Shown here: positions 1 through 10,773 of the stretch, piece after piece
Position numbering within the stretch: position 1 is the stretch's first letter
Layout: each line of letters starts with the position of its first letter
NCBI RefSeq assembly: GCF_037975245.1
Contig: NC_092561.1
Coordinates: 19,899,508 to 19,963,507 of the forward strand
Direction: 5' to 3'
DNA from: Apostichopus japonicus
Taxonomy: Eukaryota; Echinodermata; Holothuroidea; Aspidochirotida; Stichopodidae
Length of the DNA stretch: 64,000 bases
The notes under the pieces: generated by a model
The model's input: only the letters and a program-made list of their open reading frames with translations
Databases searched by the model: none
Told to the model about the DNA's origin: nothing
Translations under genes and position numbers: made by a program

Positions 1-282
1 CAAGCACTCCTTGCCAAAAATTTGGCTGGCTGCTTACATACCTCAGGCTCAAAGACTTCTAAGAATCGGCAAGTGCTGATTGGCTATAGGGCTCTCATGC
101 TTACAGTTCAACAGTTAATAACAACTCCCAATACTGCTTTAATTCCACTAACAGCCTCTGCAGAGCTTAACCACAAATGTAAACAAACACTGCAGAGACT
201 GGGAGACAAATTAAAGGAGCTTTGGCAAAAAGTTGAAGGCTCAGATTTTTTTAAACAATGGGGATTAATTGTAATTAATTAA
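1..282 (+). CDS. C-terminal exon of an unrecognised protein (partial, runs off left edge)
   Basis: The frame is open from base 1 (reading Q-A-L-L-A-K-N-L-A-G...) to a TAA at 280-282. No ATG is needed at 22, since that codon is TTG and the frame stays open to the window edge. About 93 residues are visible. They are rich in Leu, Lys and Gln and look helical, ending in KVEGSDFFKQWGLIVIN. Composition and even codon use look like a real terminal exon rather than the AT-rich noise around it. I do not recognise the family. A helical-repeat protein tail is possible but is only a guess. The sequence downstream becomes repeat-like within about 120 bases. Confidence 0.4.
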   Translation, partial: QALLAKNLAGCLHTSGSKTSKNRQVLIGYRALMLTVQQLITTPNTALIPLTASAELNHKCKQTLQRLGDKLKELWQKVEGSDFFKQWGLIVIN

Positions 283-399
283 CTTTTGACCAAAAATTGT
301 TAGGCATCACCTGATTCATACACAATCCAACAATCATCAGTTCAACTTTGAATATTATCCATCAAAATCTTGAGGAGATTGAGATGTTTGAAAATATTA

Positions 400-925
400 C
401 AAAGAATGACCCCCTAAATGACATTTGACCTCAATTTTCCGAACACCCCTTGTAACCCTCATCCCGAGGAACGTTGTGACCAAGTTATATTATAACTGGC
501 CATACACTGTACGAACGGAAGCAATTTGAAAATATAGGGCCGCGGCCCGGGCCACAAAAGACCCCTAGTTGATCTTTGATCTCAAATTCATGAACACCCT
601 GAAGGTAAAACTTCCATAGCACTATCGTGACAAACCCTCAACATTGTACCATAGAATCTGTAGGAGAAGAAGCATTTTGCGCATTTCCACAAAATGGCCC
701 ATTACGGCCCACAGGTGACCTTTGACCCCAAATTTCGGACCATCTCTCATGGCCCTATACCCAATGGTCCTTGTGTCCAAGTTTCATGAAATTCCATCAA
801 ACACTGTGCGAGTGGGAGCGGTTTCACCAATTGTTGACGGATAGAGTGATAGAATGATAGAGTGATAGAGTGATAAGACGCCGCACTGTAACAATAGCTC
901 ACACCAGCATGCTGGTATGAGCTAA
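400..925. repeat. Dispersed repeat with terminal hairpin
   Basis: Two or three diverged ~150-base units start with variants of 'gacctttgatctcaaattc' (around 420, 580 and 717). They are followed by a short tandem of gatagagtga (about 840-876) and a near-perfect hairpin at 896-922 centred on CCAGCATGCTGG, with one mismatch between the arms. Repeat units, a short tandem tract and then a hairpin look like the end of a mobile or satellite-like element. A Helitron 3' end was considered, but no CTRR follows the hairpin. Confidence 0.45.
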
Positions 926-2639
926 AAACAACAGGGTTCTTGAACTGGTGATAGAGAAACCATAGTCATACATACCAGCTACTGCATTTTCTATCTGGAA
1001 ATATTTGTATAAATTGGTTGACACCTGGTGACCTTAACTGAATTCTGACCTAGTACATCAAATTTTGTAAAAACTAGACAATCCATATGGCAAGACTATT
1101 ATACCATGAATATATATGAGCCCCTGTCATGTTTCCTTCTGGAGATATAACACTTTTGATATATTCACTTTTGCCCTCTGTTGACCCCAAATGACCTTTG
1201 ACATTCATGAAAACACTGAACATCATCTATTCTTACCAACGTCAAGCTACACACCAAGTTTGAACTTCCTGCAACTTCCACTTCTTGAGTTATCATGATT
1301 ACAATATTTTCAAATTTCTTTTACCTCTGTTCACCAGACAAAAACTGTTGACATTCACAAACCAGAATGCTAAAAATGCATTGTGGTTTCAATGATGTAA
1401 CACAATCTGTTTTCTTCATGAATCTGATGTAATGTATAGTGAGGGTGTACAACATACTTGATATTAGTAGGGCCTACTATAGTGAAAAGCAGTGTGATTT
1501 GACAAACAATCAGTTCAAGATGACACAGGCTGTCTTGAAATGACCATTGACGTCAATAACAGGCTTCTTGTACTAAATGTTGTACATACATCAACATAGT
1601 ACATACTAAATATGACATTTGTCTTGGTTGAAATATTGTGTAAAACGTGGTTTCACAATCTGACCACTGGTGAATTCAAGCGAGGTGTGACCTCTGCCCA
1701 CAACATTAGGCTTCTTGTACTCAATGTGGTTCAATTACATACCAAATATGCTATCTGTCCAAGTTTCCCTTGCGATATTATGTTTAGGAAGATGTGTTAT
1801 TGTGGAGAGACAGGTAAGAGTGTAGTGATTTAGTTTCGTCCACCCTCCTTCAGAATTGAACATTCCGTGACGGGTTTCTGGAAGTCCCTGATTTCCAGGA
1901 GTTAGAAAGTTTATAGGAAGCGTGGGCATAACCGACGAGCGATGCGAGCGATTGACTTGGCCACCCGTTCATATTTGGAGCGAACGACTCCTACAGCGAC
2001 TGATTCTCGGATCTTAGCATTTTTAAGGACCCTTATACAGAACGTTTATATTTTTATCTGTAGATTTTATCCGAGGACACTTTATTCAGCCATATATTCG
2101 ACTTAACTTCGAGGAACACTTCAGCGTTACTGATTATATATAGCCTACCGTTGGTTCGACCAATAAAGCTTAAACGTAGGTCCGCTTGACCTACTATTAC
2201 TTATATCTATATTGACATCGCGCCGAGCGAGGACTTGTATTTTATTATAATCTAGATGTAGCGTAAGCATCCACACTTCTAAAAGGGGCTGGCGAAAATA
2301 TTCGCCAGCGATTCGTGGAGTGTTTACGCGATAATCCATATATCGTTTTAGTACCTGGAAGCTATTTGGTCACGAGATCGTTTACGCGATACACCATTTT
2401 CCATTTTATTACTGGAAGCTATTGGATCGCGAAAGCTGTACAATATTTAGCACCATAATTTGTAATCTAGCCTAGATAGTGTAGCCTTCGAGCATAATAT
2501 AGTCTGGTTACATCAACATTGGTCGACTTAGACTGCGGATTCCAGCGTTAGCAACAAGCCAGGATCCAAACGGTGAAAGGACATAGTATTTAAAGGTAGG
2601 CCTATGTCGATATTTTTATACTTTAGATTAGTTTCTCCA
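926..2639. other. Non-coding stretch with diverged repeat fragments
   Basis: No supported gene. About 1100-1800 holds degraded fragments of the ~145-bp repeat that is tandem at 2640-3682 (phrases such as 'aggcttcttgtactcaatgt' and 'accaaatatg'). 1860-2530 is more GC-balanced and unrelated to it. It contains a near-perfect palindrome at 2288-2309 (GCTGGCGA..TCGCCAGC) and two copies of a phrase containing 'gtttacgcgat', about 60 bases apart near 2320-2390. The short open frames here look accidental. Confidence 0.4.
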
Positions 2640-3682
2640 TAGAAACATCTAAAAGAGGGGAGTAAATGTTTGGCATTTGTTGACTTCAAATGAGCTTTAA
2701 CCTCCACCATCAAAAGCAATAATTTGCTCCTTACATTTGATATGGTACATCTACAAACCAAATATGAGATTTGTCCTTTCTTGCAATACAGTATCTTGTT
2801 TCACGGTTGTCATCTTTTTTTACTAATTGTCCCCAAATGAGCTTTGACCTCCACCAAAAACAATAGGCTTCTTTTACTCCATGTTACACACCCCACATAC
2901 CAATTTTAAGATATCATGTTACAATGTTTTCACAATTGGACCCCTGGTGGTCCTAAATGACCTTTGACCTACACCACAAACATTAGGCTTCACATACTCA
3001 ATGTGGTACATCTACACACTAAATATGAGGTCTGCCCATGCTACCCTTTTAGAGATATAGTGTTTAAAGGTTTTCAAAATTTGACCTCTGATGACCCCAA
3101 AAAACCCTTTGACCTCCACCAAAACCAATATGCTTGTTGTACTCAATGGGGTACATATATCTACACACTAAATATGAGGGTCTGCCCATGCTTCCCTTCT
3201 TGAGATAATGGGTTTGCATTGTTTCACAATTTGACCTCTTGTGACCCCAAATGACCTTTGACCTCCACCAAGAACATTAGGCTTATTGTACTAAATTTGG
3301 TTCGTCTACACACTAAATATGAGGTCTACCCAAGCTTCCCTTCTTGAGATATCAGGTTTACAAGCCTTTCACAATTTGTCCCTTGGTGACCCCAAATGAC
3401 CTTGGTCCTCCACAAAAAACAACAGGCGTGTTGTACTAAATGTGGTACGTCTACACACTAACTACACTATGAGGTCTACCCAACCTTCCCTTCTTGAGAT
3501 ATCAGGTTTACAAGCTTTTCACAATTTGTCCCTTGGTGACCCCAAATGACCTTGGACCTCCACAAAGAACAACAGGCGTTTTGTACTAAATGTGGTACAT
3601 CCACACACTAAATATGAGGTCTGCCCAAGCTTCCCTTCCTGAGATATCGTGTTAACAAGGTTTTCACAATTTGACCCCTGGT
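2640..3682 (+). repeat. ~145-bp tandem repeat array
   Basis: At least five consecutive units, with the phrase 'gtgaccccaaatgacctttg' or a variant recurring at about 2947, 3090, 3241, 3386 and 3536. Spacing is 143-151 bases. Each unit carries 'gacctccacc', 'ataggct', 'cacactaaatatgaggt', 'cttcccttcttgagatat' and 'ttcacaattt' in the same order. The same unit recurs in the opposite orientation near 22800-23000, 26280-26830 and 33000-33540, so the family is dispersed as well as tandem. Short open frames inside it are not genes. Confidence 0.8.
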
Positions 3683-3727
3683 TGTTGTATTATGACATGT
3701 TACCTTTTATCATTACAAGGTATTCAG

Positions 3728-4340
3728 TATTTGATTAAAACTGATTACTTCTCCAAGTTTCCGGTAGTTTATCAACTGACAAGTACCACCAGTAAACTGG
3801 GCAGGCATTTAAGCAGTTGTGTGTAACGTGGAATATCTCTCAAACAACGTTGTCATCCAATTATCCTAGATCCAATGGCCTGGCAGAACGTATGGTACAG
3901 ACTGTCAAGTCAACAATAAGAAAGTGCCAAGCAACAAAGGGTGATTTGGAATTGGCAATGTTGAGGCTTAGAGCTACGCCAATTGCAAGCAACATGCCAT
4001 CACCGGCAGAACTCATGCTCAACAGGTCAATTAGGACTGACCTGCCATCAAGAGGTTACTTACAGGCAAATCAGCAATATGAGTACACTCATAAAATGAT
4101 TAAGGATAAACAGGAAAACACCAGAGAGTTACATGACAGGAAGGCAGTGAAGGAGCTTCCTGAACTACAAGTGAATGAACGAGTGAGAGTCCTAGAGGAG
4201 GGAAACCACAACAGGTGGACTCCGGCAATTATCAGAGAAACTGGTCCAGGACGACCAAGGTCATATCTCGCAGATATGGTTCAATGTTGCAAAGAAACCG
4301 CAACCATTTGAGAAATTTGGCAGCACCAAGCATAGATTAA
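3728..4340 (+). pseudogene. Integrase remnant of the gypsy-type element
   Basis: The first visible piece reads YLIKTDYFSKFPVVYQLTS, the strand with the first catalytic Asp of a retroviral-type (rve) integrase core. After a deletion and frame change the core resumes around CVTWNISQTTLSSNYPRSNGLAER, which contains the catalytic Glu in the NGxxER signature, followed by a helical region. A C-terminal segment follows, with an RVRVLEEGNHNRWTPA strand pattern. Near 4277 another frame slip is needed to continue into the usual basic RRNRNHL-type tail, ending at the TAA at 4338-4340. The middle Asp of the DDE triad lies in the deleted part, so the enzyme is dead. Confidence 0.8.
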
Positions 4341-4702
4341 AACAGAGATTATAAGGAAGGGAGAGAGGAACCAGAGGAGAAGGAAAAATTAAGTTTCCAG
4401 ATCCCTCGAACCCGAAGTGGAAGAGCGAAAAAGCAACCGATCAGACTGGTTGAACAGAAAGAGTGATTTATGGACTGTTGAAACTTGTTTAGAACTTGAA
4501 AAGAAAAGAAAAGCAAATTTGGACAAAGAACACTTGCAAATATTACTAAAGACAGTAACCAGATGTTCAACTGCATTTATTTAATTATATAACACCTTGT
4601 TAACATTAATAGTTTTGTGTATAATCAGTATCACTTTTTTATATGTTGAGAAAAGTTTTTTTTTTTTAGTGATGGTTCATGGAGTAACTTTTAACTTTAT
4701 CT

Positions 4703-4716
4703 GAAGAGGGGGGGGA
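4703..4716 (+). other. Polypurine tract
   Basis: An uninterrupted purine run directly abuts the 3' LTR (first base 4717). Its position and composition match the plus-strand primer site of LTR retrotransposons. Confidence 0.7.
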
Positions 4717-4921
4717 TGTTGTATTATGAAATATGTTACCTTTATTATTGCAAGTAATTATTTAGGATTGCTGCCCTCTACCCTTATGAACATTATGTTT
4801 GCTTACATGTGCTGTGAGAGACTGCTAACCTCTACCATTTTATATTGACATGACAACAACACGAGATCGAAAGCAGATTGTATTAAACATCTTTATTAAA
4901 AAGATAAAAGATAATACTTCA
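4717..4921 (+). repeat. 3' LTR of the gypsy-type element
   Basis: 205 bases with TG...CA ends. The first ~40 bases repeat the left terminus at 3683 with a few mismatches. Bounded on the left by the purine tract and on the right by the CTGGT target duplication. A small AT-rich stretch near its end (about 4890-4915) could hold a polyadenylation signal. Confidence 0.75.
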
Positions 4922-4942
4922 CTGGTGACCCCAAATATAAAT

Positions 4943-5112
4943 CTATTTCTGTATCTGTAGAAGTTTTTTACCCAATTTCAAACGAAAGCATTTCCTTTCG
5001 TTGAAAATTTTCATTTTTAATAAGAAGATTCGTCTGTCTGCAGATTTGATCGATGACAGAACATCCTTCTCTTTGTGGAGAAATTCCATCAGCTCTTTTT
5101 TACCTACAACAA
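4943..5112 (-). CDS. Possible terminal exon of recombinase-like gene A (uncertain)
   Basis: On the minus strand an acceptor-like 'gtttgttgtag' is followed by an open Lys/Leu/Glu-rich stretch reading KKELMEFLHKEKDVLSSIKSADRR... and ending at a stop near 4943. It looks like a charged amphipathic helix. It lies directly downstream of the exon set of gene A (5403-8014), but the phase does not join cleanly. The preceding 22-base exon ends in phase 2, and using this acceptor would give an immediate stop after ..NPER. It may be the last exon in another splice form, a separate exon, or chance. There is no counterpart beside copy B. Confidence 0.25.
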
Positions 5113-5402
5113 ACCAAAACAACAATTCCAATCATACGTCAAAATTTCAATGAAGTACATTCCATGTAATTTTTTTTTTAAACATCACATTTTGATATTG
5201 ACATAGTTGAAAGTGTCTTGGAAAAGGTGCAAATAAAACACCAGCAACATAATCAAGGTTAAAATATGACTGGTGTGTTAACACCTCAGGTCTTTGCTTT
5301 ACAATCCTACTTAGAATTCATAAAATGGGTCAATTCGAGCCTGAGAGGGTTACAGTACATTGGTTTTCAAAGAATTGCCCAAATTAATCAGTGATGTCTT
5401 AC

Positions 5403-8014
5403 CTTTCAGGGTTACACATAAAGTCTATATAATTTTGATAACATTCTATGATGGCGGAAGGTTCAGTAGTAGCAAAGTGAAAAAAAAGGCAACTTTTTTC
5501 ATATTTTTTTCTTGTGACAGACCGGACAATGAAAGGTGATTATTTCAAAACTTTACTAGAGTACCCTCATAATATTTCATTTACTAAATTCTGTTTCCCT
5601 TACTGTAGATATGGGGACAGTGTCAAGCTTCAATGTCAAGTAGTAAACTTGTATTATCTGTAAAGTTCTATAAACTAGGCAAGTCAAATTTCCCTAAAAC
5701 AATTTTCTAGTTTTGTCTCCTCTGATTTAAATTCTCCAAAACTAGTTTTTTATGCATTGGTTAGTCATAATATTATCAATGTTTTTTGACATTCTGGCCA
5801 TCAATCTACACTAGATATTAGTAAAGGATTAGTTCAGGTGTCATACATGTTTATCTTATATAAAAGAAGACAATAAAAGAAATACAATGATGAAGAAACT
5901 GTTCAAATATCTTATTCCATTATGGAGATATTCAAGTTTAAAGTTCTATCTAATTGTGTAGAAACTGCTGAAATCAGACTAGCTGTGATGTCACATCCTC
6001 ACATTTCTGAAAAGTTCTTGCTATTATATTAAAAAAATTGTGAGATTTTATGTCTTACAACCATAAGATATGTCATGTGGATCTCATATTTGTCAAGGGA
6101 AGTATCAGAGATTTAACATAGATCTGAATCATTTTTGATTATATTTAGATTTGTAAAAAAAAGGGATTAATTTTTATTGAAATATGTTCACACATGTTAA
6201 GAAAGTGAGGATGTGACATCACACAGAAATTTTTATATCTTCAAAGCGTGATATCTCCTAAACAGAGCATGCTATCGTAGTAGTTTCTTCACTGTTCTGT
6301 TTGCCTTTTTGAGCTCTTTCATACAAGGTAGACATGTTAGACACCTGAAGCAATGCTTTAATGGTTCAATTTTATTACAAAACTTTCAACTTACCTGGTA
6401 AAGACCCTTTATTTCCTTCTTCTTTTTCTTGGATATATTTTTTGAAGCAATTCTTCACTAAAGAAGTATTTTGGTCACTCCATTTGTGTCGTTTTCGGGG
6501 ATCTTAAACACAAAACAAATTTTTAAAGCTTGACAGGTGTTTAGGCTCCTTGTATGGTATATGTCTGCATTATATATCAAAATCATGGGATTAACATACT
6601 GAAAATTTTATTGAAAGAATATGTTTCTATGTCACAAATGTTCTGCCTACAATTTGCATATATACTTTCCTTACAGTAATTTGTATTTAAGTTTGATAAC
6701 ATATTAGCAAACTTTCAGCCTCACCCATTCCACCTGACACACATAACACTGATTAAATTAACTGTATTAGTTATTAAGTATCAACTTACCTGACTTATTG
6801 GGATCATACAGATCTTCAAGTTCCTGATTGCTAGAGTTGCTATCATCTGTTAAAATGAAGTGTTAGCATAAGTATTTATGATAAATAAAAACTCAAGTTC
6901 AATTATCAGAAAGCCATGAGACCTAGATATTTCATACATGAAAAATAACAAATCAGCTTCCCATCTCATTGAGTATTTGGCTATGAAGTCACTTTTGTGT
7001 GTTATATTCGGTAGGAAAGTGAGTGACATTAAAGACAAAATGCAGTGCAGTTAAAAGTCATTTTGGGTGTCAAACTATCATGTTTCCCCAAGTATTTGTA
7101 AAACGGGTCCAGAAAATTATCTGACTACTTTCCAATGCCATAATGGTTAGAGTTGCAGGTTACTTGCCGAAATCTAAGACAGGAAACAAAATGCAATGAA
7201 CAAAGGGCACATTTACCTGTTTCTGCATCTGACACAGCTGAAGTTTCTGGCTCCATGTGTACACTGCCTGAAGGGCCTTCATCTACAAGTCAAAATGCAA
7301 ATAATGGAAATTGCTGGAACTACTGTATAAGAATAAATTATTACAGCAACAGCAAACCAAGAGGAATGTAAAAAGCTGATATAACCTTTTCACGCCTGCG
7401 CAGTGTATTAATCTTGCAAGCGGACTTAATAAGAAGCTCACTCGTTCTTATATGTGAACCCGTCATGTTCTTAATTGATAATCCTCCTCGTGGACCTAAT
7501 ATCAATAATCGCAATTGCATTCCTAAATGTGAACGAGGCCTAATTGACCAAGGTTGCATTGTCCTTGCATGGCCAGCCCAAGCTTGCAATTTTTGCCCGA
7601 GGGGGAAATAGACAACAACCAGGGTAGTGCCATTCATAGCTCAGGTTGGATATGTACAAAAAGCTTGCCCAGGCATGATCTCGCTGAAAACTACCGCTTA
7701 GCACTATCTAACTGTAATGCATAGTACTAAATTTCCAGTTACACCAACTTAAAACTTCTTGAGATAACACATTCACAAGCCAAGGTGTCACACAAAAGCC
7801 ATCAGCTATCACACAGATTCCTTCAGCTTTTGGCAAGGAAAAATTATTGGAAGAGAAAAACTTAACAATACTTACTTCAAAGTATACAATGACATAACAT
7901 TTCACTTATAATATCTTCCCAACAAATTTAGCAGTTTTGAAACATTAAGAGTGAAGTTGTTACCTGTACTTTCCCTTGGGCATCCAGATGGGCCGGCCTG
8001 ATCACTTCTGTTCT
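5403..8014 (-). CDS. Downstream small exons of recombinase-like gene A
   Basis: Five short minus-strand exons follow the large exon, each with AG/GT borders: 7964-8014 (51 nt), 7217-7282 (66 nt), 6790-6846 (57 nt), 6395-6502 (108 nt) and 5403-5424 (22 nt). The first four are multiples of three and join in phase 1. They read ..ENRSDQAGPSGCPREST.., ..DEGPSGSVHMEPETSAVSDAET.., ..DDSNSSNQELEDLYDPNKS.. and ..DPRKRHKWSDQNTSLVKNCFKKYIQEKEEGNKGSLP.. The first three are acidic/Ser-rich linkers; the fourth is basic and helical. The 22-nt exon would add DFMCNPE and change the phase, so the true C-terminus is unresolved. All five exons, borders and frames are conserved in copy B, which argues that they are real. 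Confidence 0.6.
5822..6361. mobile_element. Fold-back MITE, copy 1
   Basis: The termini are inverted repeats around TAAAGGATTAGTTCAGGTGTC and its complement at the right end (with mismatches). An 18-bp inner inverted pair, GTGATGTCACATCCTCAC, lies further inside; its right-hand copy reads GTGAGGATGTGACATCAC. About 540 bases, no coding capacity. Sits in an intron of gene A. Further copies are at 11197-11783 and 17299-17865. No convincing target duplication can be read. Confidence 0.7.
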
Positions 8015-8549
8015 CTATAACGAGATGAAAAATAAACAAGGCAGGGAGAGTTTAAATGATACTAATGAACATGTTTGAGATGTTAAGAGTTGAATACTGT
8101 CTTAATAATTTGCTATCACATCACCTGTCAGAACTGGTTTAAATTCAGATGAAATAATTGCAACCATAAAAAAAAAAAGATACAAAAGGCTCAGTGATTC
8201 TTCCCGCCTTGAAAATGTATGTTTCCATCTTAGACCATTTAGCAAAATCTAACCTATGTGGCTCATTTGCCAGAGTTGTCAGCTTCTAGAGAGGGGAATA
8301 GCTCAAACCCTAAAGCTACGGTGAAGTCGAAGACCTATAACTGAGCCAGTCAGTTTTTGGGGTTTTCGTTTGGAGTCATGTTGTTTGAGAACGTTTTGCA
8401 TCTTCAGTATACTCATTCCTTCGCTCAAAACTTTTTCACGAAGCAAATTCCTTTTAATGTTTAATTTTTTTTTTTAAAGTTAGTCATCTGAGTGAGGCCA
8501 GTGAGAACTAACAAGCAAATAACAACAGAACATTTAGTGTATAGCCTAC

Positions 8550-10211
8550 CTTTGTCAAAGCAGAAAAGCTGTTTCCCAACCGTTGTGATGGTGGACACAG
8601 CAGGAGGTGCCTGATAGACATGCTTGTTAATGTCTTCTGAGTGGCCCATATGTTCATAAAAACGTTCCCTCTCGGAGGCAGGTACATCCAACATTGCATA
8701 CATGGTACTGGTTTGATGCCTCAATGGTGTCGCAGTAAGTTTGCTTGGACATTTGACTTTGGCTGCTAGGGAAACTGCGTGTACACACTGCCACCCGCTT
8801 GTGTGATCCAATGAACTCTGAGTGTATGGAAATACATAATTATTCCTCGAATGAACCCCACAAGCAGATCTTACTTTTGGATCAACCAGGAATTCCAAGG
8901 CTTGAACACAATCCTTTGGAATAAGTACAGAAACGAGCCTAGTATTGGTCCCCTTTCCTGACTGGTATGCTATTCTTGACGTTTCAAGGAGAAACTTTTC
9001 AAAGGGATCGTTAATTTTGTCGACATCTCGACTAGCTTCGATCCGACTACCCTCTGCTGCCTCTCTCCATTCAGCTAGATTGAGCCTACACGGCTCACCA
9101 CAGTTTCTCCTAGCGTTGTATAGTGTCAATCTGCTGACAACAAGATTTCTTAGACTGCAGAACAGTTGAGAAGACCATGTCTGCACACTCCCCCCATTTG
9201 AAATGCGCTTGATTTCGTTCAATGTGTATTGGCGTATTTTCAACACGTCTTCTTCCTCTGGATGCTGCTGTAAAGGTCTTCGTTGTTTTCCCTGTCTGTT
9301 CTTCCGCATGTGATCTTCTACATCGCTGGGGATGCCATGTTGCCTCCGGTCAAATACCGATGTGAAGAGGTCGATGTCTTTGGCCTTTCCATCTTCTCCC
9401 AGGATAAGATAGTTTGAATGCAGGATTTGGGCCGCTTTCTTCACGAGGTACTTCACCTCATTTTTTAAGACATATTTGAGTAACCCGACTTCCAATTGTG
9501 TTATGGCAGTAACACTGCTCTCTAATTCACGGAAATTGCCTCTATCAAACATGTCACCAGTGCTGATGGAATCTGTTTCCTTTCCGCTTTGGATCATCTG
9601 TTCCTTGAATCGTAAGAAGAGCAAAGCAAGTCGTCGCATCGCTTTCATGACTGACTCACGACCCTCTATCAGTTTGTCGATATTGTTTTGTTTCTCAGAC
9701 CAAAGAAACTTACCGATCGTTAAAATGCTTGGATCGGACAAACACAGCTTGCCGACATCATCTTTTTTTACCCTAAGCAAAATGTTTGAGGCAAAGCTGT
9801 CATCCTCATCGAACATACTGAGGTATGAGGGAGGAACACCTTGTGGCGGTAAAGAATTTTTTTTTTCATTGTCACACTGGTTTTTATGCTTACGGAAGTT
9901 GCTTTGACTGTACGAACCTTTACATTTGCTGCAGATCACAGTTGAAGAGTTTCCTTGGTTTCTCACTCTGGAAATTGCTGATAATCCTTGTGTTAGCTCT
10001 TCTCTATTCAAAGCATGCAGCCCACTTTTCATGAGGTTGCGGAAAAGCTGCCTTTGAATCTTTGGAGGCTGCTGTAATGCGAAGCTAACTTCTTCCACAT
10101 CTTTATGCCTGGCCTTTAAATGCCTGGTCAATTGCGACCCAGCAATTGACTTCTCACAGTAGGGGCACCTTCTTCCTGGACGCTTTGAATAAGATGCAGT
10201 AGGTTCTAAGG
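8550..10211 (-). CDS. Zinc-finger / tyrosine-recombinase-like protein, main exon, copy A
   Basis: A 1662-nt (554-codon) exon, phase 1 at both ends, with acceptor 'tttttgacag' and donor 'acaaag/gtaggc'. The open frame continues to 10305 and 8461 (614 codons including an N-terminal MVSDIQKENG), so a start inside the upstream extension cannot be excluded. Near the N-terminus are two zinc-finger-like motifs: CPYCEKSIAGSQLTRHLKARH and CSKCKGSYSQSNFRKHKNQC. The C-terminal half carries marks of the tyrosine recombinase fold: LYNARRNCGEPCRLNLAEW (box I Arg), LTATPLRHQTSTMYAM (box II Arg), HMGHSEDINKHVYQ (His, then the nucleophile-position Tyr). In eukaryotes such enzymes occur in Crypton and DIRS/Ngaro elements and in genes domesticated from them. 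No reverse transcriptase lies nearby and the gene has several spliced exons, so I infer a Crypton-like derived gene. Catalytic activity is not shown. Confidence 0.75.
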
Positions 10212-10362
10212 CTGTCAAAAATGAAAGTATGAGAGTAATGTTATGAGTGGTAACATCATGTAATCTTTTTTTTTCCCCATTTTCTTTTTGAATGTCAGAT
10301 ACCAATATTATAACCTTTTTTTTTATTTAAGCTTAATTGTTCAGTTCTTTATAGGACTTCAA

Positions 10363-10432
10363 GGAGTGTTTAGCTCAGTGGTTATTACGCCGGTGCCTTT
10401 CAATCATAAGGTCCCAAGTTTGAGTCACTCCA
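10363..10432 (+). repeat. tRNA-like (SINE head) sequence, copy A
   Basis: Starts GGAGTG and ends CACTCC, which pair as an acceptor stem. An A-box-like TAGCTCAGTGGTTA and a degenerate B box (GGTCCCAAGTTTGAGTC) lie at the usual spacing. The anticodon arm does not fold properly, so it is a tRNA-derived repeat, not a tRNA gene. The matching copy is at 16157-16226. A short CATA/CACA microsatellite follows at about 10500-10545. Confidence 0.55.
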
Positions 10433-10773
10433 AGATTAAAATATTTCGTCTAGTAACAGAGTTGTTGACAATTGACAATTCATAATCATGGACGTTAAAT
10501 ACATACATACATACGTACACACACACATACATACTTTACATATACTGTACACTAATGTATGTCAATTAACACTCCTCAGCTATTTTTTGGGAATTGTATA
10601 TGTTGTATGTTTAACACTGGTCAGTTACAATTTGTTTATAATCAATCATTTTCTTTCCTGTTAATTGATATGGCTTACTACTTACAATTCATAAAATGGG
10701 TCAATTCGAGCCTGACAGGGTTACAGTACATTGGTTTTCAAAGAATTGCCCAAAATAATCAGTGATACCTTAC

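Larger units (their letters stand above)
3683..4921 (+). mobile_element. Decayed Ty3/gypsy-type LTR retrotransposon, internally deleted
   Basis: The left end TGTTGTATTATGA at 3683 matches the start of a 205-base 3' LTR at 4717. The element ends in ..ttCA at 4921. The flanking 5-base duplication CTGGT (3678-3682 and 4922-4926) shows it inserted into the 145-bp array, because the broken repeat phrase 'cccctggtgaccccaaat' resumes exactly at the right edge. A purine tract (4703-4716) lies just before the 3' LTR, as expected for plus-strand priming. The 5' LTR is lost after about 35-40 bases, and gag, protease, RT and RNase H are gone, leaving only integrase sequence. The element cannot be autonomous. 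Confidence 0.85.
5313..10660. repeat. Tandem segmental duplication, copy A
   Basis: From 'gaattcataaaatgggtcaa' to 'caatcattttctttcctg' this block is repeated almost base for base at 10685-16440, in the same orientation, including introns, exons, a MITE and a tRNA-like stretch. The copies differ by scattered substitutions and small indels. Copy B is longer mainly because of the hAT insertion at 12095-12471. The block spans a complete set of aligned exons of the recombinase-like gene. Confidence 0.9.

Noticed and set aside
896-925. Helitron 3' end at the AGCTCACACCAGC hairpin
   Set aside because: The hairpin is present, but no CTRR terminus follows and no Rep/helicase sequence is nearby.
8945-9907. 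Plus-strand frames inside the recombinase-like exon (also 14752-15841)
   Set aside because: Antisense to the conserved minus-strand exon, with no splice signals or motif of their own.
10363-10432. Functional tRNA gene
   Set aside because: The acceptor stem pairs and an A box is present, but the anticodon arm does not fold into a valid seven-base loop with T33 and the B box is degenerate.
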